From: Psychroflexus halocasei | GTDB taxonomy: Bacteria; Bacteroidota; Bacteroidia; Flavobacteriales; Flavobacteriaceae | DNA: 64,000 bases | Direction: 5' to 3' | Assembly: GCF_900107595.1 (NCBI RefSeq) | Contig: NZ_FNQF01000001.1 | Location: 62,001 to 126,000 of the forward strand | Shown here: piece by piece, positions 7,439-16,091 of the stretch | Layout of the letters: each line of letters begins with the position of its first letter | Position numbering within the stretch: position 1 is the stretch's first letter | Position numbers and translations under genes: made by a program | Notes under the pieces: model-generated | What the model saw: only the letters and a program-made list of their open reading frames with translations | What the model was told of the DNA's origin: nothing | The model's database searches: none

Positions 7439-7514
7439 GGTTAACGGAGTTTACCACTGTTTACCAAAGGATACCGTAGTTTAAAGTAGTTTTCTTTAGT
7501 TTACTGGACTTTAC
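7439..7514. repeat. 10-bp-phased GTTTAC array
   Basis: Degenerate GTTTAC hexamers begin exactly every 10 bases at 7449, 7459, 7469 (GGATAC), 7479 (GTTTAA), 7489 (GTTTTC), 7499 and 7509 (CTTTAC). An eighth weaker unit is at 7439 (GGTTAA). The last four bases of each unit are variable. The array fills the gap between the integrase stop and the small gene upstream region. One helical turn per unit places all motifs on one DNA face, as in iteron or cooperative protein-binding arrays. Two more GTTTAC copies, 12 bases apart, lie at 8866-8883 upstream of the integrase. Confidence 0.65.
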
Positions 7515-7542
7515 GACTTTGACAAACAAGTGAATTTTACTC

Positions 7543-8862
7543 TTACTTAAATAAATGTGAGTAATCCTCTGGTAATTCAGCATCGATATCTCTTAAATAC
7601 TTCTCCAAAGCTGTCATGGTTGAATGACCTGTGATCAGCATGAGTTTACTTTTGGTTTCATTGGGAGAATTTTCCTCTCTCAGCTTTCTGTATAGTTTAG
7701 TAATAAATGTGTGTCTAAAGCTATATAAGCCAAAGTCCTTCCCTAATCCAAAATGATCTTTAACGCCTTTAAAGCGTTTAGAAAACTCAGTTCTACGGTT
7801 TGTTTCAGCAGCACTCCACTCTTCCCCAATCCCAAAGCGTCCAAAGAGTAATGCATCGGCAGGGAGTTTGGATAGGTCGGGAATATTTTTAAGCAAAATA
7901 TCGGGGATAATTTTGATTTTTACTGGCTGGTTTTTAGCCTTAACGTAAAGCTTCTTATCTTTTAAATCCACATCCTTAATCCTTAGTCTACAGACTTCAA
8001 TGGGTCTAAGGAAATTATAACTAATAAACCTAATAAACAGATGTAAAGTTGGATCGTGTTTTTCCAGGTAGGTGTTGATTTTCTTTTCCTGATCTGGTTT
8101 ATAAGTTTTATTTCGCTTAGGAACGGTCTTTAATTTTGGTATGGATTGGACAAAATTGGTAGTGATAATTTCATTATCTTCTAGTAATTGAAATAAGGAA
8201 GCAATATCTGTCCTGGAATTGTTTCGATTTCTAGCACTGGTCTTTTGCACAATACTGTTTAAGTATTGGTTAACGGTCTTTTTGGTGATGCTTGTAATCG
8301 GCTTATCAAATAGGTTTTCATTACGTAGCCATTTTTCAAATAAACCAATTCTACTTTTATATTGAACGTATGAGTTTTTATTCATCATATGCTCTTTCAT
8401 TGACAGTCCAAACTTGAAGGCCTCATCGATACTCATCGCTTTTTCCTCAGGTTCCAAAGGCACAGGTGTTGGATGAGGCTGAGTTACAGAAGTTGATTGA
8501 GTCTGCGTTTTGGGTTTGGATTGCGTTTTAGCTGGTTCTCCTTGATCTGAAAACAGCTTCGCTTCCAGATCGCTGTTATCTTTATAGGGATTAAATCCAA
8601 GTTCTAACAGCTTTGAAAGGGCTTCTCGCATCGTTCTTAGAAAAGAATAGCGCTCTCGCTTAGTTTTAAACTGATTCGCACCAGCCTTGATAAAAGGCTG
8701 TTTTTTAAGCTTACCTGTTTCAGGGTGACGAAAGGAATAATAAACAAACCAGCTTTTACTTAAAGCTTCTTTTTTCTTAAGAGCTGGAAGTTTGGACCAA
8801 TTAGAAATATCTACACCACCTGTATAAATTTTGGGTTCTGAATAGTCTAGTTTCAAAGACAA
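7543..8862 (-). CDS. Tyrosine recombinase (integrase) of the genomic island
   Basis: This 439-residue site-specific recombinase has the usual three parts. The N-terminal arm region is followed by a Gln/Thr/Pro-rich linker at about 115-145. A SAM-like core-binding domain spans about 150-245 (MNKNSYVQYKSRIGLFEKWL, then KKTVNQYLNSIV). The C-terminal catalytic domain carries Arg in FLRPIEVCRLR, Lys in the KAKNQPVKIK beta-hairpin, Arg-His in YSFRHTF, His in GHSTMTALEKYL and Tyr in the same box. The first residue of the HxxR motif is Tyr, as in many phage-type integrases. The only in-frame start I find is TTG. The gene lies about 530 bases from an initiator tRNA gene whose 3' end is duplicated in between, so it most likely integrated the island there. 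Confidence 0.9.
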   Translation of the reverse strand: MSLKLDYSEPKIYTGGVDISNWSKLPALKKKEALSKSWFVYYSFRHPETGKLKKQPFIKAGANQFKTKRERYSFLRTMREALSKLLELGFNPYKDNSDLEAKLFSDQGEPAKTQSKPKTQTQSTSVTQPHPTPVPLEPEEKAMSIDEAFKFGLSMKEHMMNKNSYVQYKSRIGLFEKWLRNENLFDKPITSITKKTVNQYLNSIVQKTSARNRNNSRTDIASLFQLLEDNEIITTNFVQSIPKLKTVPKRNKTYKPDQEKKINTYLEKHDPTLHLFIRFISYNFLRPIEVCRLRIKDVDLKDKKLYVKAKNQPVKIKIIPDILLKNIPDLSKLPADALLFGRFGIGEEWSAAETNRRTEFSKRFKGVKDHFGLGKDFGLYSFRHTFITKLYRKLREENSPNETKSKLMLITGHSTMTALEKYLRDIDAELPEDYSHLFK

Positions 8863-8910
8863 ATCGTTTACTTTAGCGTTTACGGTTCGGAAAAGTAATA
8901 AACTTAAAGC

Positions 8911-8942
8911 ATAAAAAAACGGATTGTGGTAGACAATCCGTT
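8911..8942 (-). terminator. Intrinsic terminator between tRNA repeats and integrase
   Basis: AACGGATTGT and ACAATCCGTT form a perfect 10-bp stem with a 5-base loop, and the minus strand continues with seven T. It would insulate the integrase from transcription entering from the tRNA gene. Confidence 0.75.
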
Positions 8943-8961
8943 GATTTACTTAACTTTAAGC

Positions 8962-9388
8962 TAGTAGCGGGAACTGCCCCGAAGCGTCGGGGGAACCAGT
9001 GACCTCAATAAACAAAAAAAGCTCCAGTAAAAACTGAAGCTTTGTAGTAGCGGGAACTGCCCCGAAGCGTCGGGGGAACCAGTGACCTCAATAAACAAAA
9101 AAAGCTCCAGTAAAAACTGAAGCTTTGTAGTAGCGGGAACTGCCCCGAAGCGTCGGGGGAACCAGTGACCTCAATAAACAAAAAAAGCTCCAGTAAAAAC
9201 TGAAGCTTTGTAGTAGCGGGAACTGTAGCGGGAACTGCCCCGAAGCGTCGGGGGAACCAGTGACCTCAATAAACAAAAAAAGCTCCAGTAAAAACTGAAG
9301 CTTTGTAGTAGCGGGAACTGCCCCGAAGCGTCGGGGGAACCAGTGACCTCAATAAACAAAAAAAGCTCCAGTAAAAACTGAAGCTTTG
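8962..9388. repeat. Five 83-bp tandem repeats derived from the tRNA-Met 3' end
   Basis: Units begin at 8962, 9045, 9128, 9211 and 9306, and the next boundary (9389) is the real tRNA gene. The period is 83 bases, except that unit 4 has 12 extra bases because TAGCGGGAACTG is duplicated. On the minus strand each unit reads as the T-arm and 3' acceptor of the tRNA, followed by its terminator. In every unit the T-loop bases are replaced by the perfect hairpin CCCCGA-CGCT-TCGGGG. Open frames over the array only reflect the repetition and are not genes. Confidence 0.92.
9361..9388 (-). terminator. Terminator of the initiator tRNA gene
   Basis: On the minus strand AAGCTTCAGT pairs with ACTGGAGCTT (one G-U) around a short T loop, followed by a T run. 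The same hairpin is copied in each of the five 83-bp units. Confidence 0.75.
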
Positions 9389-9391
9389 TAG

Positions 9392-9464
<73 letters not shown>

Positions 9465-9475
9465 ATTTCGTGGTG

Positions 9476-9507
9476 CAAATATATAATCTAATTTCGGATT
9501 AAACAAA
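9476..9507 (-). promoter_or_regulatory. Promoter of the initiator tRNA
   Basis: On the minus strand TTTG (9504-9507), a 20-base spacer and TATATTTG (9476-9483) match the Bacteroidota consensus TTTG-N19-21-TAnnTTTG. Transcription would start about 5 bases before the mature 5' end. Confidence 0.8.
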
Positions 9508-9674
9508 TTAAATTTAACTTTTTTGTAAAAAGACTAATTCTCATCAAAATTTGCTTATTCAATTAAACAGATACTGTTTAATCTTTGTTAATTAAAGCCT
9601 TAAAATTTAATTTATTAACTTAATTTGATAGTAAATTACAACTAAATTTAATTTAACCCTAAAAAATAATAATT

Positions 9675-9836
9675 ATGATACGTTGGATTGTAACATTTTT
9701 AATCATCGCTTTAATTGCAGCCGTTTTAGGCTTTGGAGGTATCGCTGCTGGTGCAGCTGAGATTGCAAAAATTATCTTTTATATTTTTATAGTATTATTT
9801 GTGTTATCACTAATATCTAGTTTATTCAAAAGATAA
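9675..9836 (+). CDS. Small membrane protein, DUF1328 family
   Basis: This 53-residue hydrophobic protein has two membrane helices: [19 protein letters not shown], then a glycine/alanine turn [12 protein letters not shown], then [19 protein letters not shown] and a KR end. This matches the short DUF1328 (YtjA-like) proteins, which have no assigned biochemical role and are often stress-linked. The start is the only ATG, and a purine-rich AAAAAATAATAATT stretch precedes it. It is convergent with the next gene and their stop codons are adjacent. The 210 bases between the tRNA and this gene hold the tRNA promoter and nothing else I can identify. Confidence 0.8.
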   Translation: MIRWIVTFLIIALIAAVLGFGGIAAGAAEIAKIIFYIFIVLFVLSLISSLFKR

Positions 9837-10016
9837 TTACTGCTCTATAGAATCAGAACTGAAACTGATAAGTTGATTATTATTAAATTCAACTCTGATC
9901 CGAATGGGTTGACAACAAACCTCGCAATCTTCAATATAACTTTGATTAAAGCCAGGTTCTAATAGCATAGAAATATTTTGCCAACAATATGGACATTGAA
10001 AAAAATGCTCTATCAT
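9837..10016 (-). CDS. CPXCG-type cysteine-rich small protein
   Basis: This 59-residue protein begins MIEHFFQCPYCWQNISMLLE and has a second pair in CEVCCQPI, giving a CPYC...CEVC zinc-ribbon arrangement as in the CPXCG family. The C-terminal half is a beta-rich tail. The start is 3 bases after the stop of the ABC-F gene on the same strand, so the two share a transcript. Function is unknown; a metal-binding adaptor role is only a guess. Confidence 0.8.
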   Translation of the reverse strand: MIEHFFQCPYCWQNISMLLEPGFNQSYIEDCEVCCQPIRIRVEFNNNQLISFSSDSIEQ

Positions 10017-10019
10017 GGT

Positions 10020-11942
10020 TTAAATATTTTCAAGCTCAATTTGTAAAGACTCCCATTCTTCCATCAGCTTATTTATTTTCGTTTTCTTTGATTCATAATT
10101 TTTAAAAAAATCAGGAATCGCTGCTGTTTTATCATAATCAGCAGCTAGTTTCTGGTCATGCTCTTCAATTTCTCGTTCCAACCTATTTATTTCAGCTTCT
10201 TTATTGCTTAGTTTATTAGACAAAGTTTTTTTCTTTTTTTGAAGCTTGTAGTCATCTTTAGAATTTGTTTCAGTTTCTTTTGATTCTGATCGGCTTTGTT
10301 GAGTGACTGTTTTCTTTTCAACATCTCTCATCGATTCGAGTTCGCGATGTTCTAAATAGGCATTAATGTCACCGAGAAATTCCTTAACTCTATTGTCTTT
10401 AAACTCATAAACTGTTGAAGCCAAACCTTGTAGAAAATCACGATCGTGAGAAACCAGAATGAGTGTTCCTTCAAAGTTTTCTAAAGCACTTTTTAAGACA
10501 TTCTTAGATTGTATATCCAAATGGTTTGTTGGCTCATCCATGATCAAAACATTAAAAGGCGTCAAAATCATTTTAGCTAACGCAAGTCTATTTCTTTCTC
10601 CTCCAGATAGAACTTTAACATACTTATCAACATCATCTCCTCTAAAAAGAAAAGCACCAAGAATATCACGAACTTTACTACGATTACTATTATTCGCAGC
10701 ATTAATCATTGTGTCATAAACTGTGATATTAGGATCTAAATATTCCGCTTGATTTTGGGCAAAATATCCAACCTCAACGTTGTGCCCAACTTTAAGCTGA
10801 CCTTCATGAGAATGTTCATTCACTAATATTTTGGCAAGTGTAGATTTTCCCTGACCATTTTGTCCAACAAAAGCAATCTTAGAATTCCTTTCTAAAATGA
10901 ATGACAAATCTTTAAAGACTAAATCATCACCAAAAGATTTTTTGAGATTATCAGCTTCAAAAATTATTTTACCCGGATTTTTTGAAATACTGAAATTAAC
11001 ATTCATAACAGAATTATCCTCTTCGTCAACCTCAATAACATCTGTTTTCTCAAGTTTCTTAATCAGTGATTGAGCCATCGATGCTTTGTTTGCCTTAGCT
11101 CTAAATTTATCAATTAGCTTTTCTGTTTGTTTTATTTCTCTTTGCTGATTTTTTTGAGCAGCCAACTGTTGCTCTCGAATTTCATGTCGCAAACCTTTAA
11201 ATTCAGAATAAGGCTTATTATAATCATAAATACGGCCAAGAGAGATTTCAATTGTTCTATTAGTCACGTTATCCAAAAATTTTGTGTCGTGAGAAACAAT
11301 AACAACGCAACCTGAAAAATTTTTCAGAAAACCTTCAAGCCAAATGATACTTTCAATATCAAGATGGTTTGTTGGCTCATCCAGCAAAAGGATATCATTG
11401 CTTTGTAATAAAAGTTTAGCTAGCTCAATACGCATTCGCCAACCACCAGAAAAGGTGTCAGTCAACTGATTGAAATCAGACTCCTTAAAACCTAATCCTT
11501 TTAAAATTCGTTCCGTTTCGCCCTGATAATTATAGCCGCCTAAGATTTCAAACTGATGTTGATAATCATTTAAATCAACCATTAATTGATGATAAGAATC
11601 ACTCTCATAGTCAGTACGTTCAGCAAGCTGCGTATTGATATAATCAAGTTTTTTCTCAATTGATTTTAATTCTTCAAAAGCCTGATAAGCTTCTTCTAAA
11701 ACCGTTCTTCCCTCTACAAAATCAATGTCTTGCTTTAAAAAACCTAATCGAATGCTTTTTTCTTTGGCAATTTCGCCTTCTGCAATATCTGTTTCACCTG
11801 ACAATATTTTGAGTAAAGTAGATTTGCCAGCTCCATTTTTACCAATCAAACCGAGGCGATCCCCAGCACTTAGCTTAAAACTAATTTCTTTAAACAAATA
11901 GGTTCCTCCGAAAGAAACAGAAAGCTTATTTATATGTAACAT
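10020..11942 (-). CDS. ABC-F family ATPase (Uup/YheS-like)
   Basis: This 640-residue soluble protein has two ATP-binding cassettes and no membrane segments, the layout of ABC-F translation factors. Cassette 1 has Walker A GLIGKNGAGKST (about 34-45), signature FSGGWRMRIELAKLLL and Walker B LLLDEPTNHLD. The cassettes are joined by a charged P-site interaction linker (REIKQTEKLIDKFRAKANKA). Cassette 2 has GQNGQGKST, LSGGERNRLALAKM and LIMDEPTNHLD. A C-terminal coiled coil of about 80 residues follows (LQKKKKTLSNKLSNKEAEIN), typical of Uup/YheS-type members. Such proteins bind the ribosomal E site and rescue stalled complexes. The product is most likely a housekeeping factor rather than a resistance protein, since it lies beside core genes. 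Confidence 0.93.
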   Translation of the reverse strand: MLHINKLSVSFGGTYLFKEISFKLSAGDRLGLIGKNGAGKSTLLKILSGETDIAEGEIAKEKSIRLGFLKQDIDFVEGRTVLEEAYQAFEELKSIEKKLDYINTQLAERTDYESDSYHQLMVDLNDYQHQFEILGGYNYQGETERILKGLGFKESDFNQLTDTFSGGWRMRIELAKLLLQSNDILLLDEPTNHLDIESIIWLEGFLKNFSGCVVIVSHDTKFLDNVTNRTIEISLGRIYDYNKPYSEFKGLRHEIREQQLAAQKNQQREIKQTEKLIDKFRAKANKASMAQSLIKKLEKTDVIEVDEEDNSVMNVNFSISKNPGKIIFEADNLKKSFGDDLVFKDLSFILERNSKIAFVGQNGQGKSTLAKILVNEHSHEGQLKVGHNVEVGYFAQNQAEYLDPNITVYDTMINAANNSNRSKVRDILGAFLFRGDDVDKYVKVLSGGERNRLALAKMILTPFNVLIMDEPTNHLDIQSKNVLKSALENFEGTLILVSHDRDFLQGLASTVYEFKDNRVKEFLGDINAYLEHRELESMRDVEKKTVTQQSRSESKETETNSKDDYKLQKKKKTLSNKLSNKEAEINRLEREIEEHDQKLAADYDKTAAIPDFFKNYESKKTKINKLMEEWESLQIELENI

Positions 11943-12005
11943 TAATCACTCTATTTTATGCAAATATTAGTATTTTTGCAATGTTAAACTAATTAAGCTA
12001 AAAGA

Positions 12006-12374
12006 ATGTTTAAAGGAAGTAAACTGAATAGTATGCTTTTCGGAACGTGCCCAGTCTGTCACGGTGAGAGTATGTATGTTGAAAAAAATCCATATAAAAT
12101 AACACAGATTTTTAAAATGCATGATAAATGCTCAAAATGTGGTTTAAAATATAAAATAGAACCCTCCTTCTTCTTTGGTGCAATGTATGTGAGTTATGCT
12201 CTAGGAGTTGCTTTCTCTGTTGCTTCTTTTATCATTACATATTTTTTTATTGGCATGAGTGCAATTAATTCTTTTTATGTGATTATTGCAGTTCTTATTA
12301 TACTGATGCCAATTATTATTAGATTGTCAAGAAATATTTGGATTAACCTTTTTATTAATTATAAGGGAGAATAA
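12006..12374 (+). CDS. DUF983 membrane protein
   Basis: This 122-residue protein has an N-terminal zinc-binding part with GTCPVCHGESMYV and CSKCGLKYKIEPSFFFGAMY. Two membrane helices follow (VSYALGVAFSVASFIITYFF and FYVIIAVLIILMPIIIRL). The CPxC...CxxCG knuckle followed by the FFGAMY motif is characteristic of DUF983. The function is unknown. TATTTTTG at 11971-11978 is a good -7 element, although the matching -33 element is poor. Its 3' end overlaps the convergent oxidase gene by 16 bases. Confidence 0.85.
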   Translation: MFKGSKLNSMLFGTCPVCHGESMYVEKNPYKITQIFKMHDKCSKCGLKYKIEPSFFFGAMYVSYALGVAFSVASFIITYFFIGMSAINSFYVIIAVLIILMPIIIRLSRNIWINLFINYKGE

Positions 12375-13405
12375 AATCGTTTGACATTAATTTCTTTATG
12401 AAGCTCTTTATCATTGAAAATAAACTCATAAAGAGTTTCGCTTAAACTAGGTGCTGCAAGAACTCCTCGACTTCCAAAACCATTAAAAACATATAAGTTA
12501 CAATGTTTTGGGTGACAACCTAATACAGGCTTTCTATCTTTCACAGTTGGTCTGACACCAGCAACTTGATTGACTATCTCATATTCGCAAGTTATCATTT
12601 TTTCAAATTCTATTTTTAAATGATCTCGCGTTTCTTTAGTAGGTTGATTATTGAGAGATTTTCTATCATAATTAGCTCCAAACTTATACAAATCTCCACC
12701 TAAAGGAATCAAAAAGTATCTCGACTTTAAAATGACTTCTTGATAATTCAAATCAGTTGACGATATAATTAAATACTCACCTTTGTTCCCATAAATAGGT
12801 AAATCATTAAAAAACGGATTGATATTTATCCCAAATCCTTCGCAGAAGATCACATGAGTAAAAGTTTCGTTTCTATATAAAAAATGACCGTTTTCTAAAA
12901 ACTCTAATTCTTCAAAACGAAATGAATCTGAAATATAAATATCTCTAAAAAATTCAGCAGAACTATCTAACAAGCTATTCAAATCAATTGTAAAAGTTGA
13001 TTTGACTTCTCCAATAACATCAGTTGTAGTAAAGATTTTACTATCAGATAAGATTTTAGGAGATAAGAACTGATCTAGGAAATTCCGATCTGAAGCGATC
13101 AAAAAGTCATTTTGATCTTCAGCTGAATTTAAAGCCTTATAAATTGGTTTAGACTTCAATAAATCAGCATCTAATCGAGTTTCTAAAAAACGATAAAATT
13201 TGATAGCTTCATGATAAAATACATCTGCTTTCCATGCTTTTTTGTATCTCTTCAGCGCAATTGGATTGATGACACCACCAGCAGTACGGGAAGCGCATTG
13301 TGATTGGTCAGAAATAATCTTGAATTTATGATTAGAATTATGTAAACGATGAGCAATAGTGACACCTGCAATTCCGAAACCAACAATAAGCGTGTTATTA
13401 AACAT
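12359..13405 (-). CDS. FAD-dependent oxidoreductase (DadA-like)
   Basis: This amine-oxidase-type flavoprotein has the N-terminal dinucleotide fold VGFGIAGVTIAHRL and the conserved region SRTAGGVINPIALKRYKKAW. The substrate domain ends with the FAD-closing motif VAGVRPTVKDRKPVLG and FNGFGSRGVLAAPSL. From MFNNTL it is about 348 residues. An upstream in-frame ATG (13447) would add 14 residues, but these are translated through the gldN terminator hairpin, so I prefer 13405. D-amino-acid or glycine oxidation is the family activity; the substrate is unknown. It follows gldN on the same strand but is separated from it by a terminator. Confidence 0.85.
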   Translation of the reverse strand: MFNNTLIVGFGIAGVTIAHRLHNSNHKFKIISDQSQCASRTAGGVINPIALKRYKKAWKADVFYHEAIKFYRFLETRLDADLLKSKPIYKALNSAEDQNDFLIASDRNFLDQFLSPKILSDSKIFTTTDVIGEVKSTFTIDLNSLLDSSAEFFRDIYISDSFRFEELEFLENGHFLYRNETFTHVIFCEGFGININPFFNDLPIYGNKGEYLIISSTDLNYQEVILKSRYFLIPLGGDLYKFGANYDRKSLNNQPTKETRDHLKIEFEKMITCEYEIVNQVAGVRPTVKDRKPVLGCHPKHCNLYVFNGFGSRGVLAAPSLSETLYEFIFNDKELHKEINVKRFYSPL

Positions 13406-13435
13406 AAAAAAAGCCTTTACAAATTTGTAAAGGCT
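13406..13435 (-). terminator. Terminator of the gld operon
   Basis: A perfect 24-base palindrome, AGCCTTTACAAA/TTTGTAAAGGCT (13412-13435), is followed on the minus strand by a run of seven T that ends exactly at the ATG of the oxidase gene. Confidence 0.9.
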
Positions 13436-13463
13436 AATATATTTCAATTAATGCAATCTGAGA

Positions 13464-14489
13464 TTAATAGTTCCACATATCTAATTCAAAGTTTCGGATT
13501 TCTTCTTTTAAACGTTCTGCTTCTAAGAGTTGCATTTGAGAGTTATCAGGAATGTAATCTTTCACTTGACGATCTTCATACATATTTTCTGTTTTGTAAA
13601 TAAAAGAACTGAAACGTCTTGAGTTTAACAAGTGATCAAAACTAATTGGTTTTGAGCCATTTTCAGGATTCAAAACTTTAGAATTGTGTAAGACCTGTCT
13701 TGCATCTGGAAACCAAACCCAAAAATAAGGTATCACTTGAGGATCTCCAGAGAACGTAGGATTCTGAGAGTTAATATCATAGCCCGCAGGTGCAATACCT
13801 AACAACCTATATTTCATCTCTCCTTGACGTTTATCAAAATACCACATTCCCTTGATATGATATTCTTTGATATTAGCAGCAGTAATTTCTGTAGGAATCA
13901 TGTAAGGCTTCATCTGATCAACTAAATCTTGTGGATAAAGTTCTGGAAACTCTCCTAACTTTTCAGCCATCGCTCTTTGTTTAAAAAGCTCAACATTTTC
14001 AGTACCAGTAATTTCATACTGACCTAAAATACTAAGTGCTGCGTTCGGTAAGAAAATAGCCTTCGTAGCTGATTTTATTTCCTCCATTGACTTTCTACCA
14101 TCTTCGTTGAAATAGCTAGTCGCATAGACTTGAGAAATACCAATCGTATCAGAACCACTTTCAGCAGCATCTTCCATAGCATCAACTAAAACCTGAAATA
14201 AAGATCTTCTGCTATCATCAACACTGTTATCATTCAGTGGATAGAGAAGCGGATAGTTAATTTTTTGATCAAGATCGATTTTTTCCCAAACAATCTTATA
14301 CCACATGATATCTCTATCTCCTACATAGCCATAAGGTAATGGCTTATCATCATCAAATTTTGTTTGATCATCATTCAACCGGCTAACATCTGATGGTTTA
14401 TCTGCGTTAAGCATGGTTGATTGAGCTCTGGCTGTATTGAACAACCCAAAGCATAATACTAATCCTAAAAAATTAACTGCTAATCTCAT
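13464..14489 (-). CDS. gldN: Gliding motility / type IX secretion protein GldN
   Basis: GldN is a periplasmic component of the type IX secretion system that forms the GldK-GldN ring under the outer membrane. The 341-residue product has a signal peptide (MRLAVNFLGLVLCFGLFNTARAQ). The family features follow: LPYGYVGDRDIMWYKIVWEKIDLDQKINYPLLYP, a middle segment ending EYHIKGMWYFDKRQGEMKYRL, and PQVIPYFWVWFPDARQVLH. The tail is rich in charged residues. It is the last gene of the gldKLMN operon, 11 bases after gldM, and is followed by a strong terminator. Length and motifs are normal for the family. Confidence 0.96.
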   Translation of the reverse strand: MRLAVNFLGLVLCFGLFNTARAQSTMLNADKPSDVSRLNDDQTKFDDDKPLPYGYVGDRDIMWYKIVWEKIDLDQKINYPLLYPLNDNSVDDSRRSLFQVLVDAMEDAAESGSDTIGISQVYATSYFNEDGRKSMEEIKSATKAIFLPNAALSILGQYEITGTENVELFKQRAMAEKLGEFPELYPQDLVDQMKPYMIPTEITAANIKEYHIKGMWYFDKRQGEMKYRLLGIAPAGYDINSQNPTFSGDPQVIPYFWVWFPDARQVLHNSKVLNPENGSKPISFDHLLNSRRFSSFIYKTENMYEDRQVKDYIPDNSQMQLLEAERLKEEIRNFELDMWNY

Positions 14490-14500
14490 TTTACTCTTTA

Positions 14501-16060
14501 TTAATTAGTTAATTGTACTAATAATGCTGGCATGTTTTTAACGTTAACGCCAGGCACGTCAGCTTTAATATCAAATATTTGTATAATATCTCCTGTTTTA
14601 GCTCTGCTTAAAAGCTTTGCAGCTTCAGCACTAAATCTGCTTCCATTAACAACAACAGATGGTTGTCCTGGAACACTGACAGTAAATCTTCTCACAACAG
14701 GTGATAAATCAAAATCAAAATTTTCAAAAGTCGCCCCAATTGGAGATATTTCAAGTGCTTTACGTGGCATTTTTACTGCACCACCTTCTTGCAATTGACC
14801 TCTAACTGTCGGTGTAGGTCTTGGTAAGTCTTTAATTCTGAAAACAGAAGTTGAACTTACTTTTTCACCTTCAACTGATCCAGTGACATTGATTTTAAGC
14901 TCTGTTCCTCTTGTTGGTTTAACAACATAGTTAGAACCTTTAATCTTTCTCATACCAGGTGCTGATGCGTTAACTTTATTACCGGAAACACCAGGCATTG
15001 AAATTGTCAATGGGTTTTCAATCCCTCGGTAAACAACGTTCATTTTATCTGCAGAAACAATAGCCTGATTTGGCTTAGGTATCACTGAGTATGACTGATT
15101 CACAGCGACTTCAATATCTTCACCGTCTTGTTTAAAAATCAAGTTACCCTCAATTGTATGGTCACCAGTATTTCCAGCGTTTACTGTTAATTTAACTTGA
15201 CCACCATCGATAATAAAATCTTTGTCTTTAACAAGTTTACGACCATCCAAAGTTAAGTGAACTTCGTTAGGTACAGTAGAATTGTCTGTACGACCTAAAA
15301 CAATAGATCCATCAAACTCTTGACCTTGGTAGTATGCACCTCTTGTTGTTTGCAATAAAGTTGAATAGTTATTCATCGATGCAATTTCGGTCAATTGTCC
15401 TGACAACATTGAAGATAGGATTTCATTCTCTAAAACTTTCAAACCATTTTGAAGGTTGGTGATTTTAGTGATTGAAGAGATTAGTGGATACCCTAAAAAA
15501 TGGTATTCGATATACTCTCTTTCTTTATTATCTCTATCTATAACTGGATCTGGCGAGTATTTCTCTTTTATTGATTTAATATAAGGAGCGTATTTAGGAT
15601 TATCCCCTAAAACTTCAACCATCTTATTTTTATAAGTAGCCATGTTATCCTTAAATTCTTGTCCCGCTGGTTTTAACTTACCACTTTGGGCAAATTTTTC
15701 ATTAAGGAATTGATCTTTATCCATTGTTTCGTAATCCTTAGGATCCTTAACAGAGGCATACATTTCATCTTTTAATCCTACAAAATAAGTATAAAGTTCA
15801 TTTGTTGCATCAGATACTTTTTTAGCTTTCAGAGATGCTTCCCTATACTGATCTGGTGATTCTGCAGCTTTTTGATTTAAACCTTCAAGCGCTGCTTGGT
15901 TCTTTGACTCGAAAGATTCATTAGAATTTTCAAGCGACTCATTTACGGTACCAAAAGCAGATAAGACCTCTTTTGACATATTTAGTGCAAGCATTGCAAT
16001 AAATACTAAATACATCAAATTAATCATTTTCTGTCTTGGTGTTTCTTTTCCTCCTGCCAT
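14501..16060 (-). CDS. gldM: Gliding motility / type IX secretion motor protein GldM
   Basis: GldM spans the inner membrane and periplasm and, with GldL, couples proton flow to motion and secretion. The 519-residue product starts MAGGKETPRQKMINLMYLVF, continuing into the single membrane helix. A helical bundle domain lies at about 30-215 (YPLISSITKITNLQNGLKVL). Three immunoglobulin-like domains follow, including YYQGQEFDGSIVLGR, SVIPKPNQAIVSADKMNVVY and KMPRKALEISPIGATFENF. It lies 31 bases after gldL and 11 bases before gldN. All expected parts are present. Confidence 0.97.
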   Translation of the reverse strand: MAGGKETPRQKMINLMYLVFIAMLALNMSKEVLSAFGTVNESLENSNESFESKNQAALEGLNQKAAESPDQYREASLKAKKVSDATNELYTYFVGLKDEMYASVKDPKDYETMDKDQFLNEKFAQSGKLKPAGQEFKDNMATYKNKMVEVLGDNPKYAPYIKSIKEKYSPDPVIDRDNKEREYIEYHFLGYPLISSITKITNLQNGLKVLENEILSSMLSGQLTEIASMNNYSTLLQTTRGAYYQGQEFDGSIVLGRTDNSTVPNEVHLTLDGRKLVKDKDFIIDGGQVKLTVNAGNTGDHTIEGNLIFKQDGEDIEVAVNQSYSVIPKPNQAIVSADKMNVVYRGIENPLTISMPGVSGNKVNASAPGMRKIKGSNYVVKPTRGTELKINVTGSVEGEKVSSTSVFRIKDLPRPTPTVRGQLQEGGAVKMPRKALEISPIGATFENFDFDLSPVVRRFTVSVPGQPSVVVNGSRFSAEAAKLLSRAKTGDIIQIFDIKADVPGVNVKNMPALLVQLTN

Positions 16061-16091
16061 TTAATTTTAGTTTATTTATTATATAAATTAA

